Origin: Xanthobacteraceae bacterium
GTDB lineage: Bacteria; Pseudomonadota; Alphaproteobacteria; Rhizobiales; Xanthobacteraceae
Length of the DNA: 64,000 bases
Direction of reading: 5' to 3'
NCBI GenBank assembly: GCA_019750915.1
Contig: JAIENY010000008.1
Span: 1 to 64,000, forward strand
Position numbers and translations under genes: made by a program. Shown here in pieces: positions 44,197 through 54,662 of the stretch (within the stretch, counting starts at the first letter, position 1; each line of letters begins with the position of its first letter). The notes beneath the pieces were generated by a model. That model ran no database searches. It had not been told where the DNA came from and saw only the letters and a list, made by a program, of their open reading frames with translations.

Positions 44197-44298
44197 TTCA
44201 TCTCTCCTTCAACGAATAGAAATTGATGAGCTCGGGGCGCGTTTTGCCCCGAATGTCGTCATGATGCAATCACCCGAAATGCCAACGTCCGCGAAGGG

Positions 44299-46290
44299 TT
44301 ACCGTCGCGAGCGGGCTTCTGCCGCGTCGGCCACGGCTTGAGCCGTGATTCCGAAGTGATTGTAGAGTTCCTTATATGGGGCGCTTGCCCCGAAACCGCT
44401 CATGCCCACAAAGATGCCCTCGTTCCCGATCAGCGCATCCCATCCCTGACGGATCGCAGCTTCTACGGCGACCTTGACCGGGGCGTTGCCGATAATCGCG
44501 GCACGCTCCGACTCTGGCGCGTCCATGAGCAGATCCATGCAGGGCACCGACACCACCCGCGCGGCAATGCCGCGCTCAGCCAGCAGTTTCTGGGCCTCGA
44601 CCGCGAGCGAAACCTCCGAGCCCGATGCGAAAATCGATACTTTGGCCTCGCCCGCCGCAGGAGAAATTTCGTAGGCGCCCCGGGCGCACTTGTTGTCTTT
44701 GTCGGCCGTTTTGCGAAGCTGCGGTAGGTTCTGCCGGGTCAGCGCCAGCACGCTCGGCCGGGTCTTGGCTTCGAGCGCCAACTGCCAGCATTCCAGCGTC
44801 TCCACGGTGTCGCAGGGGCGGAACATGTTGAGGTTTGGGATTGCACGCAGCGCCGCAAGATGTTCGACGGGCTGATGGGTCGGGCCGTCCTCGCCAAGAC
44901 CGATGGAATCGTGCGTGAGAACGTGGATCACGCGCTCCTCCATCAGCGCGGCGAGGCGCAGGGCCGGGCGCAGATAGTCCGAGAACACAAGGAAGGTTCC
45001 GGAATACGGAATAATACCGCCATGCAGCGCCATGCCGTTCATCGCTGCCGCCATGCCGTGCTCGCGAATGCCGTAGTTGACGTAGCGGCCGCCATAGTTG
45101 TTGGCGGAGATCGCCACCATGCCCTTGGTGCGGGTATTGTTGGATCCAGTGAGGTCGGCCGAGCCGCCGACCATTTCCGGCACCACAGGAACCAGCGCGT
45201 TGAGCACAGCTTCCGACGCGGAGCGGGTCGCGATGTCTTTCGGCTCGGCCGCGAGCGCGTCCTTCATTTTCGCGACCGTATCGGCCAGCGCCTTGACCGG
45301 CAGATCGCCTGTCATGCGGCGCTCGAATTCGGCACGCACGGTTGCGTTCTTGGACGCGAGCGTCTTCGTCCATGCGCCGTGCTCGGCTTTGCCGCGCGCA
45401 CCGGCCGCGCGCCAGGCGTCGAGGATGTCCTGCGGAATCTCGAACGGCGGTGCGTCCCAGTTCAGTTTTTTGCGTGCGCCGGCGATTTCCTCCGCGCCAA
45501 GCGGCGAGCCATGTGATTTTTCCGAACCGGCCTTGGTCGGTGCGCCGAACGCGATCACGGTCTTGCAGGCGATCATTGTCGGCTTGTCGGAGGTCTGTGC
45601 GCGGGTGATCGCGTCGGCGATCGCCTTGTGATCGTGGCCGTCGATGCGCTCGGCGGACCAGCCAGCGGCCTCGAACCGCTTCACCTGATCGACCGAATCC
45701 GACAGCGAGATCGCGCCGTCGATCGAAATGCCGTTGTCGTCGAACAGCACGATCAGCCGGTCGAGCTTGAGGTGGCCGGCCAGCGCGATCGCTTCCTGGC
45801 TGATGCCTTCCATCAGGTCGCCGTCGGAGGCGAGCACATAGGTGTGGTGATCGACGATATCGCCACCGAACTCGGCGGCCAAGTGGCGCTCGGCCAATGC
45901 CATGCCGACCGCGGTGGCGATGCCCTGGCCGAGCGGCCCCGTGGTCATCTCGATGCCGGGAGTGATGAAATTCTCAGGATGACCCGGCGTCAGCGATCCG
46001 AGCTGACGGAAGTTCTTGATCTGGTCGATCGTCATCGCTTCGTTGCCGGTCAAGTATAGCAACGCATAGAGCAGCATCGAGCCGTGTCCGGCTGAAAGCA
46101 CGAAACGGTCGCGATCGGGCCAATTCGAATCAGCGGCGTCGAATTTCAAAAACTGCGTGAACAGCACGGTGGCAACGTCGGCGGCGCCCATCGGCAGCCC
46201 CGGATGGCCGGACTTTGCTTTTTCCACCGCGTCCATCGCAAGCGCGCGAATCGCATTGGCCATACGGGACGGATCGACCTTGGACGTCAT
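44299..46290 (-). CDS. tkt: Transketolase
   Basis: A 663-residue thiamine diphosphate enzyme. The N-terminal domain starts [20 protein letters not shown], with [19 protein letters not shown] and the cofactor motif [20 protein letters not shown]; the pyrimidine domain has [20 protein letters not shown] and [20 protein letters not shown]. It moves two-carbon units in the pentose phosphate and Calvin pathways. The Met at 46290 is the family start; the long upstream extension of the same frame is not coding. First gene of the glycolytic series. Confidence 0.97.
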   Translation of the reverse strand: MTSKVDPSRMANAIRALAMDAVEKAKSGHPGLPMGAADVATVLFTQFLKFDAADSNWPDRDRFVLSAGHGSMLLYALLYLTGNEAMTIDQIKNFRQLGSLTPGHPENFITPGIEMTTGPLGQGIATAVGMALAERHLAAEFGGDIVDHHTYVLASDGDLMEGISQEAIALAGHLKLDRLIVLFDDNGISIDGAISLSDSVDQVKRFEAAGWSAERIDGHDHKAIADAITRAQTSDKPTMIACKTVIAFGAPTKAGSEKSHGSPLGAEEIAGARKKLNWDAPPFEIPQDILDAWRAAGARGKAEHGAWTKTLASKNATVRAEFERRMTGDLPVKALADTVAKMKDALAAEPKDIATRSASEAVLNALVPVVPEMVGGSADLTGSNNTRTKGMVAISANNYGGRYVNYGIREHGMAAAMNGMALHGGIIPYSGTFLVFSDYLRPALRLAALMEERVIHVLTHDSIGLGEDGPTHQPVEHLAALRAIPNLNMFRPCDTVETLECWQLALEAKTRPSVLALTRQNLPQLRKTADKDNKCARGAYEISPAAGEAKVSIFASGSEVSLAVEAQKLLAERGIAARVVSVPCMDLLMDAPESERAAIIGNAPVKVAVEAAIRQGWDALIGNEGIFVGMSGFGASAPYKELYNHFGITAQAVADAAEARSRR

Positions 46291-46533
46291 CAGAAATGCT
46301 CGGGATATTTGAGGGAAAGTGAGAAGGTGCGGGTGGATAGCACCCCGCATGCGACGAGTCCAAGGGGCCAAAGGGTGCAGACGCGCATAACGGTGCATAG
46401 GTTGAATGCAGCGTTGCACTTGAGCGAATCGGACAATAGATTCCGGTATAAATGCTTGTTTGACCGGGATTTTCCGATGGCGCTGGCTGCTCAACAATCC
46501 GCGGTTTACCGACAGAGGGCAACTGCCTCGCTC

Positions 46534-46875
46534 ATGAACGACCGCATGCCCAACGCTTTCGCGCAGCCGGAGATCGCGCCGCAGCTGGCTCCGGGGCCCG
46601 CGCCTGGTGATATCGAAGCGGCAACGCGGCGCCTTGCCGCCGCACTCGATGGGCTGGAAAGCGCGGTTGACCGGCGCCGGGAATATGATCGCGGCGGCGA
46701 CGAACTCGCGGCCCGTATTCAAGCGCTCGGCGTCGATCGCTCGCGGCTGGCCAACGAACTCGACGGCACGCTGGTGCGGTCGCGCGAGCTTGAGCGCACC
46801 AACCGCGAAATCGCCGAACGTCTCGACGTCGCGATCGAGACGATCCGCTCGGTGATCGAGGGAGAGGGATCGTGA
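46534..46875 (+). CDS. DUF4164 family coiled-coil protein
   Basis: A 113-residue protein starting [20 protein letters not shown]. After a Pro/Ala-rich stretch it is a continuous helix: [40 protein letters not shown] and [20 protein letters not shown]. This fits DUF4164, which precedes zapA in many alphaproteobacteria. Its stop overlaps the zapA GTG start by four bases, so a role in cell division is suspected. Met at 46474-46476 would add 19 residues. Confidence 0.82.
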   Translation: MNDRMPNAFAQPEIAPQLAPGPAPGDIEAATRRLAAALDGLESAVDRRREYDRGGDELAARIQALGVDRSRLANELDGTLVRSRELERTNREIAERLDVAIETIRSVIEGEGS

Positions 46876-47255
46876 GCCACGTCAGCGTCACCATCAATGG
46901 CCGGCAATACCGGATGGCCTGCGAGGAAGGGCAGGAGACACGGCTCCTGCGGCTCGCGGAGGTTCTCGAGAGCCGGGTGACCAGCCTGCGCGGCAAGTTC
47001 GGCGAGATCGGTGACCAGCGCCTCACGGTAATGGCGGCATTGACCATTGCAGACGAACTGGCGGATTCCGAGCGCCGCATGCGGGGGTTGGAAGAAGAAA
47101 TCGAGGCGCTGCGCGAAGTCCGCGTGGTCGCGGCAGATCGCGCGCGCGCGACACAGACCGCTGTCGCCAACGCGCTCAATGCGGCATCCGACAGGATCGA
47201 GCGAATGACGCACGAACTGAACCGCCCGATTGCGGGCAATGTTGCGCTCGGCTGA
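46872..47255 (+). CDS. zapA: Cell division protein ZapA
   Basis: A 127-residue Zap[41 protein letters not shown] and [20 protein letters not shown], then a coiled-coil tail. ZapA binds FtsZ filaments and promotes ring assembly. The start is GTG, overlapping the upstream stop. Its place before a probable 6S RNA and fau matches the conserved zapA-ssrS-fau order of proteobacteria. Confidence 0.93.
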   Translation: MSHVSVTINGRQYRMACEEGQETRLLRLAEVLESRVTSLRGKFGEIGDQRLTVMAALTIADELADSERRMRGLEEEIEALREVRVVAADRARATQTAVANALNAASDRIERMTHELNRPIAGNVALG

Positions 47256-47329
47256 ATTGATGACGTGCGGCTGGCGCTGGACGCCGATCATCGCTACATA
47301 GATCACGCGAGGCTGTGGCGCGCGTCAGA

Positions 47330-47475
47330 GCCATTATTCCCCGGGGCCTTATCGATCTCAAGGGAACTGTCCCTGGCCAGATCCGTGGATTTGGTCACAT
47401 GGTGCCCACCTACTTAGGTAGGTCTCCGGGATCGAGCGCTACAACGGCGACTGCGGCTTCGCACTTTGAATCTCT
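47330..47475 (+). ncRNA. ssrS: Probable 6S RNA
   Basis: The zapA-fau gap is the usual site of ssrS. Here a closing stem CCCGGGG (47340-47346) pairs with CTCCGGG (47424-47430), with hairpins AGGGA-ACTG-TCCCT and CCTAC-TTA-(G)GTAGG inside. 6S RNA imitates an open promoter and binds the housekeeping RNA polymerase in stationary phase. The pairing core is visible, but the exact ends are estimated. Confidence 0.6.
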
Positions 47476-47518
47476 TGAATTGGGCTCCCCTTGGAACCCT
47501 CTTTGGCCGGGTGCGCGC

Positions 47519-48097
47519 ATTCCCGTTTCAAAAACGAAAATCGAATTGCGAACGGAGGCCTTTGCAAGGCGCGATGCGCTGAGCGCGGGCCATCGCGCCG
47601 CGGCAGCGCAGGCGATCGCCAGACATGCGGGTTGCGTCGAGATATCGGCCAGCACGATTGTTGCTGGTTTTTCCGCGATCCGTAGTGAAATCGATGTTTC
47701 ATCCCTGATGCAGGCTTTCGGGGCGCGTGGAGCGTCGCTGGCATTGCCAGTCGCGGTCGAGCGCAACCAGCCGTTGATTTTCCGCGCGTGGACAAAGGAA
47801 ACGCGGCTGGTGCGCGGCATGTACGGAATTTTCGAGCCGTCATCCGATGCCGAAGAGGTCGAGCCCGACATCGTGCTCGTGCCGCTCGCGGCATTCGACC
47901 GCCGCGGGCATCGCATCGGCTATGGCGGCGGCTATTATGACCGCACGCTCAGTCATTTGCGGAAATCGAAAAAAGTCGTCGCCATCGGCGTCGCGTTTGC
48001 CGTGCAGGAAATCGACGATGCCATGCGTGATGCGCACGACGAGCCCCTCGATCTCGTGCTAACGGAAAATGAAATCATCGATTTGCGGAGCCTCTGA
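47519..48097 (+). CDS. fau: 5-formyltetrahydrofolate cyclo-ligase
   Basis: A protein of about 192 residues with the family motifs RRDALSAGHRAAAAQAIARH, GFSAIRSEIDVSSLM, ADIVLVPLAAFDRRGHRIGY-like segment (PDIVLVPLAAFDRRGHRIGYG) and GGGYYDRTLSHLR. It converts 5-formyl- to 5,10-methenyl-tetrahydrofolate. No ATG or GTG is available at the expected N-terminus; the choices are ATT at 47519 (IPVSKTKIELR, matching family starts) or TTG at 47546. The frame runs further upstream through the 6S RNA. Confidence 0.88.
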   Translation: MPVSKTKIELRTEAFARRDALSAGHRAAAAQAIARHAGCVEISASTIVAGFSAIRSEIDVSSLMQAFGARGASLALPVAVERNQPLIFRAWTKETRLVRGMYGIFEPSSDAEEVEPDIVLVPLAAFDRRGHRIGYGGGYYDRTLSHLRKSKKVVAIGVAFAVQEIDDAMRDAHDEPLDLVLTENEIIDLRSL

Positions 48098-48099
48098 GA

Positions 48100-48921
48100 G
48101 TGCGAATTCTGTTTGTTGGCGACGTTGTGGGTCGCAGCGGCCGCGCTGCGGTGACGGATCATCTTCCGGGTCTTGTTCGTGACTGGAAGCTCGATCTCGT
48201 TGTCGTCAACGGCGAGAATGCCGCCGGCGGGTTCGGAATCACCGAGGCGATCTATCAGGAACTGCTGGACGCGGGCGCCGATGCCGTCACGCTCGGCAAT
48301 CATTCCTGGGATCAGCGCGAAGCGCTGGTGTTCATCGAACGTGCGCCGCGGCTGATCCGTCCGCTCAACTTTGCGCCTGGCACTCCCGGACGTGGGGCGG
48401 CGCTGGTCGATGCCAAGAATGGTCAGCGGGCGCTGGTCATCAATGCGATCGGCCGCATCTTCATGGCGCCCTGCGACGATCCTTTCGCACCGATCGAGCG
48501 CGAATTGAATGCCTGTCCGCTGCGCGAGGCGACCGACGCCATCGTGATCGATTTTCACGGCGAGGCGTCGAGCGAGAAACAGGCGGCCGGCTACATTGCC
48601 GACGGACGCGCAAGCCTGGTGGTCGGGACCCATACCCATGTGCCGACCGCCGACTGCCGGATCCTGCCGCGTGGCACGGCCTACATGACCGATGCGGGCA
48701 TGACCGGGGATTACGAGACGATCATCGGCATGGACCGCGAGGAGCCGATCGGCCGCTTCCTGCGCGGCTATTCCTCCGCACGGTTCGTTCCCGGTGAGGG
48801 GATCGCAACGCTGAGCGGTGTGGCGGTCGACACTGACGATGCGACGGGACTGGCGCGACATGTCGCGCCGGTGCGGATCGGGCCGGTCCTCGCTCCCGCG
48901 GTGCCGGCATTCTGGGGGTGA
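48100..48921 (+). CDS. YmdB family metallophosphoesterase
   Basis: A 273-residue TIGR00282/YmdB protein. Metal-site motifs are ILFVGDVVGRSGR, VVNGENAAGGFGITEA, TLGNHSWDQREAL, DFHGEASSEKQA and VVGTHTHVPTADCRILP. Family members hydrolyse 2',3'- or 3',5'-cyclic nucleotides. GTG start, two bases after fau, so they are probably cotranscribed. Confidence 0.93.
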   Translation: MRILFVGDVVGRSGRAAVTDHLPGLVRDWKLDLVVVNGENAAGGFGITEAIYQELLDAGADAVTLGNHSWDQREALVFIERAPRLIRPLNFAPGTPGRGAALVDAKNGQRALVINAIGRIFMAPCDDPFAPIERELNACPLREATDAIVIDFHGEASSEKQAAGYIADGRASLVVGTHTHVPTADCRILPRGTAYMTDAGMTGDYETIIGMDREEPIGRFLRGYSSARFVPGEGIATLSGVAVDTDDATGLARHVAPVRIGPVLAPAVPAFWG

Positions 48922-49030
48922 GTCCGGCCGGGACGAAATGCGGTGGACCACTTTGAAAATCGCCGCGACCGGCCTATAAACCCGACCCCACCTGAACATC
49001 GAAGACGACTCTGAACGACCGAGGACAGCA

Positions 49031-49777
49031 ATGGCCGGACATTCCCAATTCAAGAACATCATGCACCGCAAGGGCAAGCAGGATGCGGCGAAGTCCAAGG
49101 TATTCGGCAAGCTGGCGCGCGAAATCACCGTCGCCGCCAAGCTCGGCACCCCGGACCCGGCGATGAACCCGCGCCTGCGCGCCGCCGTCATTGCGGCACG
49201 CGCCGAGAACATGCCCAAGGACAACATCGAGCGCGCCATCAAGAAGGCGATCGGGGGCGAGGGCGATAGCTATGATGAAATCCGCTATGAGGGGTATGGT
49301 CCGGGCGGTGTCGCCGTCATCGTCGAGGCGTTGACCGACAATCGCAATCGTGCGGCCTCCGATATCCGTTCCTACTTCACCAAGGCCGGTGGCAATCTCG
49401 GCGAAACCGGCTCGGTGTCGTTCATGTTCGATCATGTCGGCGTGATCGAGTATGACGCCGACAAGGCGTCCGCCGATGCGATGCTGGAGGAGGGGATCGA
49501 GGCCGGTGCCGACGATGTGGTGTCGACCGAAGACGGCCACGAGATCTACGCTTCGCAGGAAACGTTCCGCGATGTTGGCAAGGCACTTGAGGCCAAGTTC
49601 GGCGAGCCTCGCAAGGCAGCCGTGATCTGGAAGCCGCAGAACAACATCGCCGTCAGCGATGAGACCGGCGAGAAGCTCATCAAGCTGCTGGATCTGCTGA
49701 ACGAGCACGACGACGTGCAGAACGTCTACGCCAATTTTGAAGTATCCGACGCGCTCGCTGCGAAGATGGCGGGTTGA
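49031..49777 (+). CDS. yebC: YebC/PmpR family protein
   Basis: A 248-residue protein of the YebC family: [54 protein letters not shown] and [18 protein letters not shown]. Members act as transcription regulators (PmpR) and as translation factors that relieve ribosome pausing at proline-rich motifs. In this order it lies upstream of ruvCAB, as in many bacteria, with mgtE between. A strong terminator follows. Confidence 0.97.
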   Translation: MAGHSQFKNIMHRKGKQDAAKSKVFGKLAREITVAAKLGTPDPAMNPRLRAAVIAARAENMPKDNIERAIKKAIGGEGDSYDEIRYEGYGPGGVAVIVEALTDNRNRAASDIRSYFTKAGGNLGETGSVSFMFDHVGVIEYDADKASADAMLEEGIEAGADDVVSTEDGHEIYASQETFRDVGKALEAKFGEPRKAAVIWKPQNNIAVSDETGEKLIKLLDLLNEHDDVQNVYANFEVSDALAAKMAG

Positions 49778-49812
49778 GCCGGCGGAACGCTTCATCCTCA
49801 CGCAAGTTCTTG

Positions 49813-49866
49813 TTGACGCCGCTGTGGCGAAGGGTCATGTCCTTCGCGGGCGGCGTCAATTTTTTT
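49813..49866 (+). terminator. Intrinsic terminator after yebC
   Basis: Long stem TTGACGCCGC-(tgtg)-GCGAAGG with CCTTCGC-(gg)-GCGGCGTCAA, followed by seven T. It isolates yebC from mgtE. Confidence 0.92.
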
Positions 49867-49923
49867 GCGACGCTGCATCACTGGAAATCCTCAAACATGC
49901 CAAGCGACAGTCCAGGTACATTG

Positions 49924-49981
49924 CCGGTAGCGGTCTAGGCGGCTGAGGAGCTTTAAGGCTCACCGACGCTGCTGCTGCCGG
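49924..49981 (+). promoter_or_regulatory. Structured leader of mgtE
   Basis: An eight-base outer stem, CCGGTAGC (49924-49931) with GCTGCCGG (49974-49981, one G-T pair), encloses a smaller TGAG/CTCA hairpin and ends 18 bases before mgtE ATG. The size is too small for a standard M-box magnesium riboswitch, so no known class is assigned. Confidence 0.35.
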
Positions 49982-49999
49982 CAGATCCGAAGGTGAGTC

Positions 50000-51367
50000 A
50001 TGACGAATATCCAAACCGTATTTGACGACGGATTCAATCCGGCTGTAGTCGCCGCCAGCCTGGCCGGTGAGCACGTTGCCGACAAGGTTGACGTTCTCAA
50101 CAAGCTTGAGCCGGAAGAGGCGGCGGCGGTCCTGACGCTGCTGCCTCGCGAGTCCGCGGTTGAAATTCTCGACAAGCCGGAGCTGTATTTTTCCGCCGAG
50201 ATCGTGGAGGCGCTGCCGCGCGCCATTGCCTCGCAGCTTCTGGCCGGCATGTCCGCGGACATGGCCGCCGATATTATTCAGCAGATCGAAGACCCGGTGA
50301 AAACCGAACTGATGCAGGGTCTCGATGAGGCTTCGCGCACGGCGATCTCGAGTCTGCTGGCCTACCCGGACAACACCGCGGGCGCGATGATGACGACCGA
50401 GTTCGTCAGCGTGCCCGGCAACTGGACCGTGGCGCAGACGCTCGAACATCTTCGCCATGTCGAACGGACCCGCGAGACGATCTACGCGATTTATGTGCTG
50501 GATACCGTGACACGCCGGCTTGTCGGGGCGGTGAGCCTGCGCCGCCTGATCTCCGGCGAGCCATCGGCGGCGATCCTGTCGCTGGCCACCGATCCGATCA
50601 CCACGCTGCCGCTGACCGACCGGGAGGATGTCGCGCGCCTGATCGCGCGTCACGATCTTCTGGCGGTGCCGGTGGTCGATAAAATGGGGCATCTGCTCGG
50701 CATCGTTACCTTCGACGACATCATCGATGCGATTATCGACGAGAACACGGAGGACGTGCAGAAGTTCGGCGGCATGGAGGCGATCGACGAGCCTTATTTG
50801 CAGATCGGCTTCATGAACATGATCCGCAAGCGCGGCGTCTGGCTCTGTCTGTTGTTCCTCAGCGAAATGCTGACCGCGAGCGCCATGCAGCACTTCGAGA
50901 GCGAGCTTGAGAAGGCGATCGTGCTCACGCTGTTCATTCCGCTGATCATGAGTTCGGGCGGCAATTCCGGCTCGCAGGCGACCTCGCTGCTGATCCGGGC
51001 TTTGGCGTTGCGTGATGTAAGATTGTCCGACTGGTGGCGCGTGGCGCTGCGCGAATTGCCGACCGGTATCCTGCTCGGCGCGATGCTCGGCGCGATCGGG
51101 GTGCTGCGGATTATTATCTGGCAGAAATTCGGCTTCTTCGATTACGGCGAGCACTGGGTGCTGGTCGCGCTGACGGTCGCAATCGCGCTGGTCGGGATTG
51201 TCACCTTTGGATCGGTCGCCGGAGCGATGCTGCCCTTCGGTCTGCAAAAACTCGGGCTCGATCCGGCAAGCGCCTCCGCGCCATTCGTCGCCACCCTGGT
51301 GGACGTGACGGGCCTTGTCATCTACTTCTCCGTGGCACTGATGATCCTGCATGGGACGTTGCTCTGA
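50000..51367 (+). CDS. mgtE: Magnesium transporter MgtE
   Basis: A 455-residue Mg channel. It has the cytoplasmic N domain with armadillo-like repeats (about 20-130), a CBS pair (about 130-255: [34 protein letters not shown]) and five C-terminal spans with the pore motif [16 protein letters not shown]. The N and CBS domains close the pore at high internal Mg. The gene has its own leader after the yebC terminator. Confidence 0.96.
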   Translation: MTNIQTVFDDGFNPAVVAASLAGEHVADKVDVLNKLEPEEAAAVLTLLPRESAVEILDKPELYFSAEIVEALPRAIASQLLAGMSADMAADIIQQIEDPVKTELMQGLDEASRTAISSLLAYPDNTAGAMMTTEFVSVPGNWTVAQTLEHLRHVERTRETIYAIYVLDTVTRRLVGAVSLRRLISGEPSAAILSLATDPITTLPLTDREDVARLIARHDLLAVPVVDKMGHLLGIVTFDDIIDAIIDENTEDVQKFGGMEAIDEPYLQIGFMNMIRKRGVWLCLLFLSEMLTASAMQHFESELEKAIVLTLFIPLIMSSGGNSGSQATSLLIRALALRDVRLSDWWRVALRELPTGILLGAMLGAIGVLRIIIWQKFGFFDYGEHWVLVALTVAIALVGIVTFGSVAGAMLPFGLQKLGLDPASASAPFVATLVDVTGLVIYFSVALMILHGTLL

Positions 51368-51405
51368 GCGCGGACCTTTGGCGCGGTTTGGGTTATGATC
51401 CGGGC

Positions 51406-51921
51406 ATGACATCTTCCGCGATTCGGATACTCGGCATCGATCCGGGCCTGCGCCGCACCGGCTGGGGCGTGATCGACATTGACGGCAACCGCCTGATCTA
51501 TGTCGGTTGCGGCTCCGTGGAATCGCGCGAGACATTGCCGCTGTCCGAGCGGCTGCTCGCAATTCATGAAGGACTTGCGCGGGTGCTCGGCGATTTCAGC
51601 CCGCTTGAAGCTGCGGTCGAGAATACCTTCGTCAACAAGGACGGCGCCTCCACCCTGAAACTCGGACAGGCGCGGGGCGTCGCCATGCTGACCCCGGCGA
51701 AGTTCGGAATTCCGGTCTCGGAATACGCGCCCAATCAAGTGAAGAAGACCGTTGTTGGCGCGGGACATGCCGACAAGAACCAGATTCGCGTCATGCTGGG
51801 CGTGCTGCTGCCCAAGGCCGATCCGAAGACTCCGGATGCCGCCGACGCGCTCGCCATCGCCATCACCCATGCGCATCATCGCCAGAGTGTTGCCTTGAAG
51901 CTCCGGATCGCGGGCCTATGA
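51406..51921 (+). CDS. ruvC: Holliday junction endonuclease RuvC
   Basis: A 171-residue resolvase. The acidic catalytic residues are in [29 protein letters not shown] and [15 protein letters not shown]. It cuts Holliday junctions with RuvAB. ATG 51406 gives the family start; the open frame further upstream lies inside mgtE. Its stop overlaps the ruvA ATG by four bases. Confidence 0.97.
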   Translation: MTSSAIRILGIDPGLRRTGWGVIDIDGNRLIYVGCGSVESRETLPLSERLLAIHEGLARVLGDFSPLEAAVENTFVNKDGASTLKLGQARGVAMLTPAKFGIPVSEYAPNQVKKTVVGAGHADKNQIRVMLGVLLPKADPKTPDAADALAIAITHAHHRQSVALKLRIAGL

Positions 51922-52535
51922 TCGGAAAGCTGAAGGGCCTGATCGACTCCTACAGCGAGGATTTCGTGATCCTCGATGTGCAGGGCGTCGGCTACCAGGT
52001 GCATTGCTCGACCCGCACATTGCAGGCGTTGCCGTCGCCCGGCGAGGCGGCTGTGCTCTCGATCGAGACATACGTGCGGGAAGACCAGATCAAGCTGTTC
52101 GGATTCCGCACCGACGCTGAGCGCGAATGGTTCCGGCTTTTGCAAACAGTGCAGGGCGTCGGTGCCAAGGTCGCGCTCGCCGTGTTGAGCACGCTGCCGC
52201 CAGCCGATCTCGCCAACGCCATCGCGCTGCGCGACAAGGCCGCGGTGGCGCGCACACCCGGCGTCGGAGCAAAAGTCGCAGAGCGCATCGTCACCGAACT
52301 GAAAGACAAGACGCCGGCGTTCGCCAGTGTCGATCCGGCCATCGTGCATCTGTCCGGCGCGATGGATGACAATCGCGCGCCGCGTCCGGTGTCGGATGCG
52401 ATTTCCGCGCTGGTCAATCTCGGCTATGGCCAGCCGCAGGCTGCCGCGGCGATTGCCAGCGCCGTGCGCGGCGCTGGCGAGAATGCCGAGACCGCGCAAT
52501 TGATCCGTCTCGGGCTTAAGGAACTGGCGAAGTGA
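51918..52535 (+). CDS. ruvA: Holliday junction DNA helicase RuvA
   Basis: A 205-residue junction-binding subunit. Domain I starts [20 protein letters not shown], followed by the two helix-hairpin-helix motifs [18 protein letters not shown] and [19 protein letters not shown], and a C-terminal UBA-like domain ending RLGLKELAK that contacts RuvB. ATG overlaps the ruvC stop. Seven bases before ruvB. Confidence 0.98.
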   Translation: MIGKLKGLIDSYSEDFVILDVQGVGYQVHCSTRTLQALPSPGEAAVLSIETYVREDQIKLFGFRTDAEREWFRLLQTVQGVGAKVALAVLSTLPPADLANAIALRDKAAVARTPGVGAKVAERIVTELKDKTPAFASVDPAIVHLSGAMDDNRAPRPVSDAISALVNLGYGQPQAAAAIASAVRGAGENAETAQLIRLGLKELAK

Positions 52536-52542
52536 GCGCGTC

Positions 52543-53583
52543 ATGACCGAACCCCGCCTCGTCACGCCCGACCGCCGCGCCGATGATATCGGTGACACGT
52601 CGCTGCGCCCGCAGAGCCTGTCCGATTTTGTCGGGCAGGAGCAGGCGCGCAAAAATCTGTCGGTGTTCATCGAGGCCGCCCGCAAACGCAAGGAGGCGCT
52701 CGACCATGTGCTGTTCGTCGGGCCGCCGGGTCTGGGCAAGACCACACTGGCGCAGATCGTCGCCCGCGAGCTCGGCGTTGGCTTTCGCGCGACGTCGGGG
52801 CCGGTCATTGCAAAGGCAGGCGATCTTGCGGCGCTGCTGACCAACCTCGAGGAGCGGGACGTTCTGTTCATTGACGAGATCCATCGCCTCAATCCGGCAG
52901 TCGAGGAAGTGCTGTATCCGGCGATGGAGGATTTCCAGCTCGATCTCATCATCGGCGAGGGGCCGGCGGCGCGTTCGGTGAAGATTGATCTTGCGAAATT
53001 CACGCTGGTCGGCGCGACGACGCGCGCGGGCCTGCTGACCAACCCGCTGCGCGACCGTTTCGGCATTCCGATCCGGTTGAACTTCTATACCGAGAGCGAA
53101 CTTGAGCACATCGTCACGCGCGGCGCGCGCGTGCTCGGGATCGGCATGACCGGGGATGGCGCCAACGAGATCGCTCGGCGCGCGCGGGGCACGCCGCGCA
53201 TTGCCGGCCGCCTGCTGCGCCGGGTGCGCGATTTCGCCTCCGCGGCGGATGCCACCGCGATCGACCGCAAGATCGCCGACCATGCGCTGAGCGCGCTGGA
53301 AGTGGACAATGCCGGTCTAGACGCGATGGATCGCAGGTATCTGACGACGATCGCGATGAACTATGGCGGCGGGCCGGTCGGCGTCGAAACAATGGCCGCG
53401 GCGCTGTCCGAGCCGCGCGATGCCATCGAAGACATTATCGAACCGTATTTGATCCAGTGCGGCTACCTGCAGCGCACGCCGCGCGGGCGGTTGTTGACTG
53501 GCCACGCTTTCAAACACCTTGGTCTTGCGGAGCCTTCGCGCGATGCCTCGCAGTTCGGTTTGTTCAATCAGGACGACGAGTAA
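52543..53583 (+). CDS. ruvB: Holliday junction DNA helicase RuvB
   Basis: A 346-residue AAA+ motor. It has [20 protein letters not shown], Walker [15 protein letters not shown], Walker [13 protein letters not shown], the sensor region [20 protein letters not shown] and the C-terminal winged helix with [20 protein letters not shown]. It drives branch migration with RuvA. The ybgC gene follows four bases after the stop. Confidence 0.98.
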   Translation: MTEPRLVTPDRRADDIGDTSLRPQSLSDFVGQEQARKNLSVFIEAARKRKEALDHVLFVGPPGLGKTTLAQIVARELGVGFRATSGPVIAKAGDLAALLTNLEERDVLFIDEIHRLNPAVEEVLYPAMEDFQLDLIIGEGPAARSVKIDLAKFTLVGATTRAGLLTNPLRDRFGIPIRLNFYTESELEHIVTRGARVLGIGMTGDGANEIARRARGTPRIAGRLLRRVRDFASAADATAIDRKIADHALSALEVDNAGLDAMDRRYLTTIAMNYGGGPVGVETMAAALSEPRDAIEDIIEPYLIQCGYLQRTPRGRLLTGHAFKHLGLAEPSRDASQFGLFNQDDE

Positions 53584-53587
53584 CGTT

Positions 53588-54052
53588 ATGAATGATACGA
53601 CGACATCCGCGCTTGACGGCGCCATTGTGGATGGCTGCCATGTGATGCAGCTTCGGGTCTATTACGAAGACACCGATTTTTCCGGCATCGTCTATCACGC
53701 CAATTTTTTGCGATTCATGGAGCGTGGCCGGACCAATTACCTGCGACTGCTCGGTGCGGAACAGAGTGCGCTGTTCGCGGAAGCCAGCAATGAGGCGCCG
53801 GGCTTCGCGTTCGTCGTGCGCTCAATGCAGATCGAGTTTCTGCGACCTGCGCGAATGGACGATGTCCTCACCGTCATCACGATGCCGCACGATATCAGAG
53901 GCGCGTCGATGACGCTGTCGCAGGAGGTGCGTCTGCGTGATGAGCTTCTGATCGAGGCTAGGGTGAAGGTGGCCTTCGTCTCCGGGGGTCGGGCCAGGCC
54001 GATCCCCAAGGCGCTGCGCAGTCTCATGAAGGCCGATCAGGACGGCGCCTGA
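53588..54052 (+). CDS. ybgC: Acyl-CoA thioesterase YbgC
   Basis: A 154-residue hot-dog thioesterase. The active-site Asp lies in RVYYEDTDFSGIVYHANFLRF and MERGRTNYLR follows. YbgC is the usual first gene of the tol-pal cluster and associates with phospholipid synthesis enzymes. Here it follows ruvB directly but is separated from tolQ by two TetR modules (54090-56509), an insertion relative to the standard order. Confidence 0.94.
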   Translation: MNDTTTSALDGAIVDGCHVMQLRVYYEDTDFSGIVYHANFLRFMERGRTNYLRLLGAEQSALFAEASNEAPGFAFVVRSMQIEFLRPARMDDVLTVITMPHDIRGASMTLSQEVRLRDELLIEARVKVAFVSGGRARPIPKALRSLMKADQDGA

Positions 54053-54089
54053 AAAATTTCCAGGCCGATGTGCGGTGGGGTTGACTGTT

Positions 54090-54125
54090 TGTACCGCCCG
54101 GTACAGATTGTACTTATCGGTACAA
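54090..54125. promoter_or_regulatory. Tandem TGTAC-N6-GTACA operators
   Basis: Two palindromes lie back to back: TGTACCGCCCGGTACA at 54090-54105 (perfect) and TGTACTTATCGGTACA at 54109-54124, extended to TTGTAC/GTACAA. Centres are 19 bases apart. They overlap the likely promoter of the DUF1348 gene (TTGACT at 54081). The TetR protein encoded two genes on is the natural candidate repressor. Confidence 0.65.
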
Positions 54126-54142
54126 ACAGCAGGAGCAACGCC

Positions 54143-54616
54143 ATGTCACGCCCGCCTTTTCCGCCTTTCACCCGCGAAACCGCCATGCAGAAAATTCGCG
54201 CAGCGGAAGACGGCTGGAATTCGCGGAATCCCGAGAAGGTTTCGCTCGCCTACACCGAGGACAGCATCTGGCGGAATCGGTCCGTTCTTCTTCAGGGTCG
54301 TGCGGCGATCGTCGCGTTCCTCGCCGATAAATGGAAGAAGGAGCACGAATATCGCCTGGTGAAGGAACTGTGGGCATTCACCGACAATCGGATCGCGGTG
54401 CGCTTCCAGTACGAGTACCACGACGACAACGGCCAGTGGTTCCGCGCTTACGGCAATGAGAACTGGGAATTCGACGAGCAGGGACTGATGCGTCGTCGCG
54501 AAGCCAGCATCAACGACATCGCGATCAAGGAATCCGAGCGACAGTTTTTTTGGGAAGTTCCCGGCCCGCGTCCGGCTGATCATCCTGGCCTGGCAAACAC
54601 GCCCAAGGGCTACTAA
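54143..54616 (+). CDS. DUF1348 (SnoaL/NTF2-like) protein
   Basis: A 157-residue protein of the DUF1348 family, an NTF2-like fold. Motifs include [60 protein letters not shown] and [20 protein letters not shown]. Family members are often controlled by an adjacent TetR regulator; the enzyme role, if any, is not known. ATG 54143 follows AGGAGCAA. Tandem palindromes overlap its promoter. Confidence 0.88.
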   Translation: MSRPPFPPFTRETAMQKIRAAEDGWNSRNPEKVSLAYTEDSIWRNRSVLLQGRAAIVAFLADKWKKEHEYRLVKELWAFTDNRIAVRFQYEYHDDNGQWFRAYGNENWEFDEQGLMRRREASINDIAIKESERQFFWEVPGPRPADHPGLANTPKGY

Positions 54617-54662
54617 GGGCTGCCGAGCCGAGGGCGGCTAAACCTGAAAAGGGTCAAGGGAT

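Noticed and set aside
44232-44252. Hairpin TCGGGGC/GCCCCGA between tkt and gapA as a terminator
   Set aside because: No T run follows on the minus strand; at most it is an intercistronic structure.
49924-49999. M-box magnesium riboswitch
   Set aside because: The leader has a GAGG-AGC and GCTGCTGCC resemblance, but only about 130 bases are available and the remaining M-box blocks are missing.
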